Assembly (NCBI RefSeq): GCF_012927745.1
Contig: NZ_JABBKX010000005.1
Coordinates: 186,001 to 250,000 of the forward strand
DNA from: Neoroseomonas marina
GTDB lineage: Bacteria > Pseudomonadota > Alphaproteobacteria > Acetobacterales > Acetobacteraceae
Length of the DNA stretch: 64,000 nt
Reading direction: 5' to 3'
Below are positions 17,393-25,071 of this stretch, one piece after another; position 1 is the stretch's first letter, and each line of letters starts with the position of its first letter. Below the pieces are notes generated by a model, which saw nothing but the letters and a program-made list of their open reading frames with translations, had not been told where the DNA came from and ran no database searches. A program made the position numbers and the translations under genes.

Positions 17393-18192
17393 CCGACTTC
17401 CTCAAGATCGAGCGCGACGGCCACGTCGTCACCCTCACGCTGAACCGGCCGGAGAAGCGCAACGCCATCTCCACGCCCGAGGAATGCGCCGAGGTCGCCG
17501 ATGCCTGCCGCGCGTTGAACAAGGACGGGGCGGTGCGGGTGGTGATCGTCACCGGCGCGGGCACGGCCTTCTGCGCCGGCGGCGACCTCAAGGGCATGCG
17601 CGACCGCACCGGCATCACGCGCGGCGAGACCGGCGCGGAGATGCGGGATTCCTACCGCTTCGGCATCCAGATGATCCCCCTCGCGCTCTATGAGATGGAC
17701 ATCCCGACCATCGCGGCGATCAACGGGCCGGCGATCGGCGCGGGGCTTGATCTCGCCTGCATGTGCGACATCCGCATCGCTTCCGAGACGGCGCGCTTCG
17801 CGGAATCCTTCGTCAAGGTCGGCATCGTGCCCGGCGACGGCGGCGCCTACCTGCTGCCGAAGGTGGTCGGCATGTCGAAGGCGCTCGAGATGTCGCTGAC
17901 CGGCGACGTCATCAATCCGGCCGAGGCGCTTGCCTGCGGGCTGGTGTCGAAGGTCGTGGCACCCGGCGACCTGCTGGCCGCCGCGCGCGACATGGCGAAC
18001 CGCATCGCCGTGAACCCGCCCCAGGCCGTGCGCATGACCAAGCGCCTGCTGCGCGAGAGCCAGCACATGCGCCTGTCCACGCTGCTCGAGATGTCGGCGG
18101 CCTACCAGGCGCTCGCGCATGGCACGCGCGACCATCGCGAGGCGGTGGATTCGATGCTGGAAAAGCGCGCCCCGAACTTCGAGGGGCGCTGA
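17389..18192 (+). CDS. Enoyl-CoA hydratase/isomerase (crotonase) family
   Basis: Crotonase-fold protein of 267 aa. The oxyanion-hole segments are FCAGGDLKGM (61-70) and INGPAIGAGLDLACMCDIRIAS. By eye, the catalytic Glu144 position of rat mitochondrial enoyl-CoA hydratase corresponds to Phe here (FAESFVKVGIVPG), while the Glu164-equivalent in KALEMSLTGD is kept. The reaction may therefore not be simple hydration; isomerase or hydrolase activity is possible. It is coupled to the acyl-CoA dehydrogenase pair by an ATGA overlap. The start at 17389 is set by that overlap. Confidence 0.9.
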   Translation: MTDFLKIERDGHVVTLTLNRPEKRNAISTPEECAEVADACRALNKDGAVRVVIVTGAGTAFCAGGDLKGMRDRTGITRGETGAEMRDSYRFGIQMIPLALYEMDIPTIAAINGPAIGAGLDLACMCDIRIASETARFAESFVKVGIVPGDGGAYLLPKVVGMSKALEMSLTGDVINPAEALACGLVSKVVAPGDLLAAARDMANRIAVNPPQAVRMTKRLLRESQHMRLSTLLEMSAAYQALAHGTRDHREAVDSMLEKRAPNFEGR

Positions 18193-18195
18193 TCC

Positions 18196-19056
18196 TCAGC
18201 CGTACTCCTCGTCGAGCCGCTGAAAGCGGGGCAGGTCGACCACCTCGCTGAACTCGGCATAGGTCATCATGGCGCCGGCGGAAGCCGCCGGCGTCCCGTC
18301 GCGCTTCAGCACGGCGAGCGCATCGGCCATCGCCTTGGCCGCCGAGAACAGCGTGGTCACGGCATAGAGCACGACGGCAAAGCCCATCTGCTCCAGCGTC
18401 TTCGCGTCGAGCGCCGTGGTCTCGTTGCCGTCGACGATGGAGACCACCTTCGGCCCTGGCACCTGGCGGGCGACGGTCTCGACCTCGGCGATCTTCTTGA
18501 GGCCATCGACGAAGACGAGGTCGACACCCGCATCGCGGATCATCAACGCGCGGCGCACGGCTTCCTCGGGGCCGATGGCGGGCATCGCATCGGTGCGGCC
18601 GATCACCAGCGGCCCGCCCGCAGCGCGCGAAGCAACGGCGCATTTCAGCCGGCGGACATGCTCCTCGATCGGGATCAGGCGGACGCCGGCAAGCTGCCCG
18701 CAACGCTTGGGTGCGACCTGGTCCTCGAGGTGGATCGCGGCGACCCCGGCCTGGGCGTATTCCTCGACCGTGCGGGCGATGTTGGCGGGGCCGCCATAGC
18801 CGGTGTCGGCATCGGCGATGATCGGGATCGACACCGCGCGCACCATGTCGCGCGCATGGGTCGTCATCTCCGTCTGCGTCAGCAGCCCGATGTCCGGACG
18901 GCCGAGCCGCGAGGCCGTGGCGCCGAGGCCCGTCATGTAGATCGCCTCGAAGCCCGCGCGCTCGATCAGCCGCGCGGCGAAGGCATCCGGCGCGCCGGGC
19001 GCGGAGACGATCCCGCCCTGGGCAAGGCGTTGGCGAAGGCGATCTGCGGCAGTCAT
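18196..19056 (-). CDS. Isocitrate lyase / PEP mutase family protein
   Basis: TIM-barrel C-C or P-C lyase of 286 aa. The metal-binding ADADTGYGG has D82 and D84, HLEDQVAPKRCGQLAG carries the flexible-loop cysteine, and GRTDA follows. In 2-methylisocitrate and isocitrate lyases the loop is KKCGH; here it is KRCGQ (117-121), so the Cys stays but the His is lost. This suggests a different 2-oxoacid substrate, for example an oxaloacetate decarboxylase or dimethylmalate-lyase-type reaction. It is convergent with the crotonase gene, 3 nt apart. The start at ATG 19056 gives the normal N-terminus. Confidence 0.87.
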   Translation of the reverse strand: MTAADRLRQRLAQGGIVSAPGAPDAFAARLIERAGFEAIYMTGLGATASRLGRPDIGLLTQTEMTTHARDMVRAVSIPIIADADTGYGGPANIARTVEEYAQAGVAAIHLEDQVAPKRCGQLAGVRLIPIEEHVRRLKCAVASRAAGGPLVIGRTDAMPAIGPEEAVRRALMIRDAGVDLVFVDGLKKIAEVETVARQVPGPKVVSIVDGNETTALDAKTLEQMGFAVVLYAVTTLFSAAKAMADALAVLKRDGTPAASAGAMMTYAEFSEVVDLPRFQRLDEEYG

Positions 19057-19123
19057 GCGGGCGTTTCCGGTCTGGCGTCGTTGGCGCCAGCCTCCGCGAT
19101 CCGCGCCGCCCTGCAAAGCCCCG

Positions 19124-20239
19124 TCAGGCGGGATCGAGGCGGAGGATCCGGCCCTCGTTCTCATCCGTCAGCAGATAGAGCCGGCCATCCGGCCCGACGA
19201 CCTGGTGGCGGAAGGCGATCTTGCCCCAGAACAGCCGCTCCTCGCCGGTCACACGGTCGCCATCGGTCGTCAGGCGCACCAGGCCGGGCGTGCTCTGCGC
19301 CGCGGCGAACAGGCTGCCGCGCCAACCTGGGAAGGCCGCGCCGTCGTAGAAGGTGATGCCCGAGGGACTGACCGAGGGCACCCAGACATGGATCGGGTCC
19401 TCCATGCCGGGCGCGCTGACCTCGCGCGAGATGCGCGGGCCCCAGTATTCCCGGCCGTGGCTGACGACCGGCCAGCCGTAATTCGCGCCGCGGCGGATGA
19501 CGTTGATCTCATCCCCGCCGCGCGGGCCGAACTCGGCCTCCCACAGGCTGCCGGTCCAGGGATTGAAGGCGAGGCCCTGCGGATGGCGATGGCCGTAGGA
19601 CCAGATCTCGGGCCGGGCGCCGGCGTGGCCGACGAAGGGATTGTCCGGCGGCACGCGCCCGTCGCGCGTCAGGCGCAGCACCTTGCCCGCGAGGTCATCG
19701 AGGCGTTGGGCGCGGGCGCGCTCGTTGCGCTCGCCGGTGGAGAGGAAGATGTGCCCCTCCGGGCCGAAGGCGATGCGGCAGCCATAGTGCAGGCGACCGG
19801 ATTCCTGCGGCGGGCCGGCATCGATGATGCGCCGCACGCCGGTCAGCGTATCGGCGGAGGGCGACAGCCGCGCGACGACGAGGCGCGTGAGGGACCCGCC
19901 CTCGACCAGCGCGGACTGGCAGAGGAAGACCTCCCGCGTGCGTGCGAAATCCGGCGCCAGCGCGATGTCGAGCAATCCCCCCTGCCCGTTCGCATCGACC
20001 TGCGGCACGCCGCCGAGCGGGGCCGAGACCCGCCCATCCGTGCCGATCCGCCGCAGCCGGCCCGGCCGCTCGGTGACCAGCATCGTTCCGTCCGGCAGGA
20101 ACACCGCGCCCCAGGGCCGTTCGAGGCCGGTCGCAAAGGTCGTCACGCGGAAGGTCGCGCGTTCGGAGGTGACGGGGCCTTCCTGCGCCGCGGCAGGCGC
20201 GGCGAGGAGCGCGAGGGCAAGGAGGGCGCGACGCAGCAT
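19124..20239 (-). CDS. Periplasmic PQQ-dependent aldose dehydrogenase-like protein
   Basis: Exported protein of 371 aa with a cleavable signal peptide (MLRRALLALALLAAPAAAQ). It has the six-bladed beta-propeller of the soluble glucose/sorbosone dehydrogenase family: LERPWGAVFLPDGTMLVTERPG, GGLLDIALAPDF, SYGHRHPQGLAF (the catalytic His region) and AEFGPRGGDEINVI. Members resemble E. coli YliI, an aldose dehydrogenase using PQQ. No PQQ biosynthesis genes are in the window. The long upstream open frame is antisense to the SDR gene and is not included. Confidence 0.88.
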   Translation of the reverse strand: MLRRALLALALLAAPAAAQEGPVTSERATFRVTTFATGLERPWGAVFLPDGTMLVTERPGRLRRIGTDGRVSAPLGGVPQVDANGQGGLLDIALAPDFARTREVFLCQSALVEGGSLTRLVVARLSPSADTLTGVRRIIDAGPPQESGRLHYGCRIAFGPEGHIFLSTGERNERARAQRLDDLAGKVLRLTRDGRVPPDNPFVGHAGARPEIWSYGHRHPQGLAFNPWTGSLWEAEFGPRGGDEINVIRRGANYGWPVVSHGREYWGPRISREVSAPGMEDPIHVWVPSVSPSGITFYDGAAFPGWRGSLFAAAQSTPGLVRLTTDGDRVTGEERLFWGKIAFRHQVVGPDGRLYLLTDENEGRILRLDPA

Positions 20240-20333
20240 GGCACCGAGGTGGGCCCGCCATGCCGGCCGCGCAACCACCCGGGCTTCACCGCCCCGCCAT
20301 GCGGGTGCAGGCTTCCGCTCCGGAGGAAACACC

Positions 20334-21167
20334 ATGCAGGACAACACCCGCTTCGATGGCCGCGTCGCCATCGTCACCGGCGCCGGTTCGCGCGATCCGG
20401 GCACCGGCACCACGACGATCGGCAACGGCCGCGCCATCGCGACGTTGCTCGCCCGGCGCGGGGCGCGCGTGCTCCTGCTGGACGTCGCGCAGGACTGGCT
20501 CCAGGGCACGGAGGCGATGATCCACGCCGAGGGCGGCACCTGCGCAAGCGCGGTCTGCGACGTCGCGAAGGCCGAGGATTGCGCACGTTCCGTCGCGGAA
20601 GCGGTGCGGCTGTGGGGGCGGCTCGATATCCTGGTCAACAATGTCGGCATCAGCGGCCCGCCGGGCGATGCGACCGTGGTGGACCCGGAGGCCTGGGACC
20701 ACGGCATGCAGGTCAACGTGAAGTCGATGATGCTGATGGCGAAGTATGCGGTGCCCGAGATGCGCCGGCAGGGCGGCGGGGCGATCGTGAACCTCGCCTC
20801 GGTCGCGGGTCTGCAAGGCGGGCATCCGGGCCTGCTCTACGCGACGACCAAGGGGGCGATCGTGCAGATGACGCGCGCCATGGCCGCGCATCACGGCGGC
20901 GACCTGATCCGCGTGAATGCGGTCGCCCCCGGCTATGTCTACACGCCGATGGTCGCCTCCCGCGGCATGTCGGACGCGCTGCGCCAGCACCGCGCGACGG
21001 CGGGGCTGCTGAAGGTGGAGGGCAGCGCCTGGGACGTGGCGGAAGCGGCATGCTTCCTCGCCTCCCCCGCCGCGCGCTGGATCACCGGCGCGACGCTGCC
21101 GGTCGATGCGGGCCGCTCGGCCGGCAATGTCGGCGCGACGCCGAAGCCGAGCGGCCTGCAGAGCTGA
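20334..21167 (+). CDS. Short-chain dehydrogenase/reductase with extended glycine loop
   Basis: NAD(P)-dependent SDR of 277 aa. The catalytic triad is S156 (NLASVAG), Y169 and K173 (YATTK), with the NNVG motif at 102-105. The cofactor loop is unusual: TGAGSRDPGTGTTTIGNG (15-32) instead of the compact TGxxxGxG, an insertion of about nine residues. ATG 20334 has GGAGGAAAC just upstream. The C-terminal RWITGATLPVDAGRSAGN is standard. It diverges from the PQQ dehydrogenase gene and converges on the TRAP permease gene. The substrate is unknown. Confidence 0.9.
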   Translation: MQDNTRFDGRVAIVTGAGSRDPGTGTTTIGNGRAIATLLARRGARVLLLDVAQDWLQGTEAMIHAEGGTCASAVCDVAKAEDCARSVAEAVRLWGRLDILVNNVGISGPPGDATVVDPEAWDHGMQVNVKSMMLMAKYAVPEMRRQGGGAIVNLASVAGLQGGHPGLLYATTKGAIVQMTRAMAAHHGGDLIRVNAVAPGYVYTPMVASRGMSDALRQHRATAGLLKVEGSAWDVAEAACFLASPAARWITGATLPVDAGRSAGNVGATPKPSGLQS

Positions 21168-21173
21168 CGCGCG

Positions 21174-23189
21174 CTACGCCCCCTGTGCCGCCCGGGGGCG
21201 TTGCAGCAGGAGGAGCAGCACGGCGAGCGCCAGGCCGATCAGGTGCGGATAGGGCACCAGGTCGGCCGCGACGTGCTCGATCAGCGCGGGGAACACCATG
21301 AGCAGACCGGCCAGCGCGAAGGCGACGCGCTCCCAGCCGGCCAGCAGGCGCCGTGCATAGCCCTGCGCCGCGCAGGACAGCGCGGCGAGGCCGCCCGCCG
21401 CCAGCACGAACTGCCAGACGATATCGACCCAGGTCATGCCCTCCCGCAGGTTGAGCAGCAGGCCGACGCCTTCGGGATCGGTGACGAAGACGAAGGGCAG
21501 CAGGAAGGCGGGCAGCGTGTACTTCCACGCCTGCAGCGTCGTCCTGTACGGCCCCGCGCCGGTGATCGCCGCCGCCGCGAAGGGCGACAGCGCGGTCGGC
21601 GGCGAAACCTCGGACAGCACGGCGTAGTAGAAGACGAACATGTGCGCCGCGTAGTCCGGCACGCCGAGCTTGGTCAGCGCCGGCGCCGCGACGACGGCGC
21701 AGATGATGTAGGAAGCGGTGACCGGCACCGCGAGCCCGACCACCCAGACGATCAGCGCGGTGTAGAGCGCGGTGACGACGACGGATCCGCCGGCGGCCTG
21801 GATCGCGATGTCGCTGAACTTCAGCCCCAGCCCGGTCAGCGTGATGACGCCCACGATGATGCCGGCCGAGGCACAGGTCGCCGCGATGCCGACCGCCTGG
21901 ATCGCGCCGCTCGCCAACGCCTCGATCAGGCGCTTCGGCCACAGCGCCTGTTCCGGCCGCAGGAAGGACAGCAGGACCGCGACGCCCATGGCGTAGAGCA
22001 CGGCGAGCGTCGCCGAATACCCCATCACCATGAAGACGACGATCGCGACCAGCGAGGAGAAGTGGAAGCCGTACTTGCGCAGCAGGACCGGAATCGGCTC
22101 GACCTCGATCCCCTCACCCGGGTCGATGCCGCCGCGCTCGGCGCGGATGCGCGCCTGGTCGAGCTCCACCATGAACAGCAGCGACGCGTAGTAGAGGATG
22201 GTCGGGATGATCGCCATCTTCAGCACGTCGAGGTAGCCGATCTTCAGGTACTCGGCGATCAGGAAGGCCGCCGCGCCGAGCACGGGCGGGGAGATGATCG
22301 CCCCGAGGCCGCCGGCCGCGAGCAGCCCGCCGGCATCGTCCGGCCGGTAGCCCACGCGCTTCATCATCGGCCAGGCGACGGTGCCCAGGGTGACGGTGGT
22401 GGCGACGCCGGACCCGGAAGGACCGCCGAGCAGGAAGGAGGACAGCACCACCGTCCGGCCGGCGCTCGCCGCCTTGCCGCCGGTGGCGGCGAAAGAAAAG
22501 TCGACGAAGAACTTCCCCGCCCCGCTCGCCTGCAGGATGGCGCCGTAGATGGTGAACAGGATGATCAGCGTCGCCGAGACGTCGACCGCCGTGCCGAAGA
22601 TGCCGTCCAGCCCGATCGAGATGTGCGGGATCATCCGGATGGAATCGTAGCCCTGGTGCTGCCAGGGCGGCGGCAGGTGGTTGCCGTAGAAGCCGTAGAG
22701 CAGGAACAGGATCGCGACGACCGGCATGACCGGCCCGGTGGTCCGCCGCGTGGCCTCGAGCACAAGGGCGATCAGCATCCAGCCGACGGCGATGTCCATC
22801 GGCTCGGGAAAGATCGCGCGATCCTGCAGGTCGTCCCCGCCCGAGATCAGGTACCAGATGACGTAGGCGCCGGCGGCGGCCAGCGCGATGTCCCAGGGCA
22901 TCAGGCGGTTGCGGAAGCGCCGCAGCATGGGGAACAGGACGAAGCCCAGCACCAGCGCGAAGCCGACATGCACGAAGCGCAGCGTCGTCGTCGGCACGAT
23001 GTCCCAGGCCGCCCAGAGGTGGAACAGCGACATCGCGAGCGCGAGCATCGTCGCGCCATAGCCGATCCAGCCGGAGAAGCGGTTCTGTGCGCCCTCCTCC
23101 TCCTCGATCAGGGCCTCGACCCGCGCGGCGGTCTTCTCGTCCAGGGTTCCGGCCGCGGCTTCGGGCGGGAGGTGGTGGGTGCTGCTCAC
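21174..23189 (-). CDS. TRAP transporter fused permease (DctQM type, TAXI system)
   Basis: Inner-membrane permease of 671 aa with the small 4-TM DctQ-like part at the N-terminus fused to the large DctM-like part. Hydrophobic segments run through most of the length after a ~40-residue cytoplasmic start. DctM signatures include SSFLLGGPSGSGVATTVTLGT, LGAIISPPVLGAAAFLIAEYL and SEVSPPTALSPFAAAAITG. Fused permeases of this type pair with TAXI-family binding proteins, and one is encoded 64 nt upstream at 23254. The start is GTG. The substrate is unknown; TAXI systems often carry C4-dicarboxylates or amino acids. Confidence 0.92.
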   Translation of the reverse strand: MSSTHHLPPEAAAGTLDEKTAARVEALIEEEEGAQNRFSGWIGYGATMLALAMSLFHLWAAWDIVPTTTLRFVHVGFALVLGFVLFPMLRRFRNRLMPWDIALAAAGAYVIWYLISGGDDLQDRAIFPEPMDIAVGWMLIALVLEATRRTTGPVMPVVAILFLLYGFYGNHLPPPWQHQGYDSIRMIPHISIGLDGIFGTAVDVSATLIILFTIYGAILQASGAGKFFVDFSFAATGGKAASAGRTVVLSSFLLGGPSGSGVATTVTLGTVAWPMMKRVGYRPDDAGGLLAAGGLGAIISPPVLGAAAFLIAEYLKIGYLDVLKMAIIPTILYYASLLFMVELDQARIRAERGGIDPGEGIEVEPIPVLLRKYGFHFSSLVAIVVFMVMGYSATLAVLYAMGVAVLLSFLRPEQALWPKRLIEALASGAIQAVGIAATCASAGIIVGVITLTGLGLKFSDIAIQAAGGSVVVTALYTALIVWVVGLAVPVTASYIICAVVAAPALTKLGVPDYAAHMFVFYYAVLSEVSPPTALSPFAAAAITGAGPYRTTLQAWKYTLPAFLLPFVFVTDPEGVGLLLNLREGMTWVDIVWQFVLAAGGLAALSCAAQGYARRLLAGWERVAFALAGLLMVFPALIEHVAADLVPYPHLIGLALAVLLLLLQRPRAAQGA

Positions 23190-23253
23190 GAACTATGCTC
23201 CGGAAGGCCGGCGGCGGGGGCGGCCGTGACGGACCGTCCCCGCCGCAATCGCG

Positions 23254-24228
23254 TCAGAGGGTGGCGCCTTGCGCCTTCCAGAAGGTCTCGGCCGCCGGGT
23301 GCCAGGGCACGCCGGCCGCGGCCGAGGTCTGTCCGGCGAGCGTGAAGTCCCGCGCGGCGGAATGGACGCGCGCCCACTCCTCGCGATTGGACCACATCAC
23401 CTGCATGATCTGGGTGACGAGCGCGGCCGGCATGTCTTCCCGCACCGCGACGATATTCGCGACCGACATCTGCTTGTTCGGCGTCGACTGACCCGGATAG
23501 GTGTTCGCCGGAATCGTCTCGGCGAAGTAGACGGGGCCGTACTTCTCGACGATGCGCGGCACGTACTGGTCATGGTCGACCATCACCAGCTGGACGCCGG
23601 GCGAGGCGCCAAGGTCGGTGATCGCGCTGGTCGGCACGCCCGAGACGAAGAAATACGCGTCGAGCTTGCCATCCTTGATCGCGTTGGTGCTCTCGGCCGG
23701 GGAGAGACGCTCCCGCGCGCGGAAATCCTTGTCGCGGTCGAGGCCCGCGGCCTCGATGAGGCGAAAGGCCATGACCTCGGTCGCCGAACCGGGCGCCCCG
23801 GTCGACACGCGCTTGCCCTTGAGGTCCGCCATGGACCGGATGCCCGTCGACGCGACGGTCACCACCTGCATGCGGTTGGTGTAGAGCACGGCGATCGCGC
23901 GGACCGGCACCGGGCGGCCCCGGAAGCGGTCATTGCCGCGGATCGCGTCCACCGAGGCATCGACCTGCGTCAGCACCATGCCGACGCGGTTCGCGCCGAG
24001 AAGCTGAAGATTCGCGACGGACCCGCCCGTCACTTCCACGGTCGCGCTCATCCCCGGGATGCCGCGCGAGAGATAGTTCGCGAGGGCGCCGCCGAGGGGA
24101 TAGTAGACGCCGCCCGTCGTGCCCGTGGCGATGGCGAGCTGTTGGGCCGCCTGCGCGCGCGCGAGAGTCGGCAGCGCAACGGCACCGCCTGCGGCGGCCA
24201 GAATCGTACGTCGTGACAGTCCCGGCAT
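23254..24228 (-). CDS. TAXI-family TRAP transporter solute-binding protein
   Basis: Periplasmic receptor of 324 aa for the adjacent fused TRAP permease. The signal peptide is Tat-like: MPGLSRRTILAAAGGAVALP with ARAQ cleavage near 26. The mature N-terminus LAIATGTTGGVYYPLGGALANYLSR is the TAXI hallmark, followed by LKGKRVSTGAPGSATEVMAFRLIEAAGL. The ATG has a GGAGGAG ribosome site six bases upstream. It diverges from the CBS/BON gene with 144 nt between them. The ligand is not predictable. Confidence 0.93.
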   Translation of the reverse strand: MPGLSRRTILAAAGGAVALPTLARAQAAQQLAIATGTTGGVYYPLGGALANYLSRGIPGMSATVEVTGGSVANLQLLGANRVGMVLTQVDASVDAIRGNDRFRGRPVPVRAIAVLYTNRMQVVTVASTGIRSMADLKGKRVSTGAPGSATEVMAFRLIEAAGLDRDKDFRARERLSPAESTNAIKDGKLDAYFFVSGVPTSAITDLGASPGVQLVMVDHDQYVPRIVEKYGPVYFAETIPANTYPGQSTPNKQMSVANIVAVREDMPAALVTQIMQVMWSNREEWARVHSAARDFTLAGQTSAAAGVPWHPAAETFWKAQGATL

Positions 24229-24372
24229 GACATCTCCTCCATGATCTTCTTGGTAATCGTTCCGTGATACCCGCCTACGGCGCGGCTTTGAAGCCCGCCC
24301 CGTTGATCTGGCGCAAGGCAGGCGCATCATCGCTCCGGCACCGTGTGCCTACCGAGCCCCGGAGGATTTCCC

Positions 24373-25071
24373 ATGAGCGCCCCCCTCGCCAAAGACCTGA
24401 TGACCCCAGACGTCGTGACCGTGCCGCCGGAAACGCCGGTGCTGGCGATGGCGCGCCTGCTCGCCGATCGCGGCATTTCGGCCGTGCCGGTGGTGGATGC
24501 AGCCGGCAAGGTGCTCGGCATCGTCACCGAGGCCGACCTCATCCGCCGCCTGGCGGGCGAGGAGGACAAGCCGGCGTCGTGGTTCGGCTCGCTGTTCTCC
24601 GACCCGGCGAGCCAGGCGGAGCGCTACGCGCGCACCCATGGCGTGACGGCGAAGGACCTGATGACCGAAGCCGTGGTCAACGTCGCGCCCGATGCGACGG
24701 CCGCGCACGTCGCCCATGTCATGGAGGACAAGAAGGTCCGCCGCGTCATCGTGACGGAGAACGACAAGCTCAAGGGCATCGTCAGCCGCGCCGACCTGCT
24801 GCGCGCGCTGGTGGCCCCGACGCATGAGGACGCCGACCTGTCGGATGAGCGCCTGCGTCGCGCCGTGATGGCTGCCATGAAGAAGGAGCCCTGGACCGAT
24901 ACCTTCTACACGATGGTCGAGGTCAAGGACGGCACCGTCACCTTCCACGGCTTCCGCCGGAGCGAGGCGGTGCAGAAGGCGCTGCGCGTGCTGGCCGAGA
25001 ACATCCCGGGCGTGAAGGCCGTGGTGGACGACACCCAGCCCATGCCCGTGTTCATCTACGGCGCCGCCTGA
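24373..25071 (+). CDS. CBS-pair and BON domain protein
   Basis: A 232-residue cytoplasmic protein with a CBS pair: first CBS about 7-62 (AKDLMTPDVVTVPPETPV) and second about 92-148 (AKDLMTEAVVNVAPDATA). A BON-like domain follows at about 165-225 (RRAVMAAMKKEP ... GVKAVVDDTQ). CBS pairs sense adenine nucleotides, but no effector domain is attached, so a regulatory or stress role is inferred. The ATG has GGAGGA upstream. The 3' end overlaps the convergent metallophosphoesterase gene by 16 nt. Confidence 0.9.
   Translation: MSAPLAKDLMTPDVVTVPPETPVLAMARLLADRGISAVPVVDAAGKVLGIVTEADLIRRLAGEEDKPASWFGSLFSDPASQAERYARTHGVTAKDLMTEAVVNVAPDATAAHVAHVMEDKKVRRVIVTENDKLKGIVSRADLLRALVAPTHEDADLSDERLRRAVMAAMKKEPWTDTFYTMVEVKDGTVTFHGFRRSEAVQKALRVLAENIPGVKAVVDDTQPMPVFIYGAA

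Noticed and set aside
19055..21301. Plus-strand open frame of 748 codons
   Set aside because: Its sequence is Arg/Pro/Ala-rich low-complexity and antisense to the PQQ dehydrogenase and in a wrong frame over the SDR; both real genes have clear domains.
21201..23345. Plus-strand frame of 714 codons over the TRAP permease
   Set aside because: Composition (Arg, Gln, Asp, His rich) is a shadow of the membrane-protein codons on the other strand.
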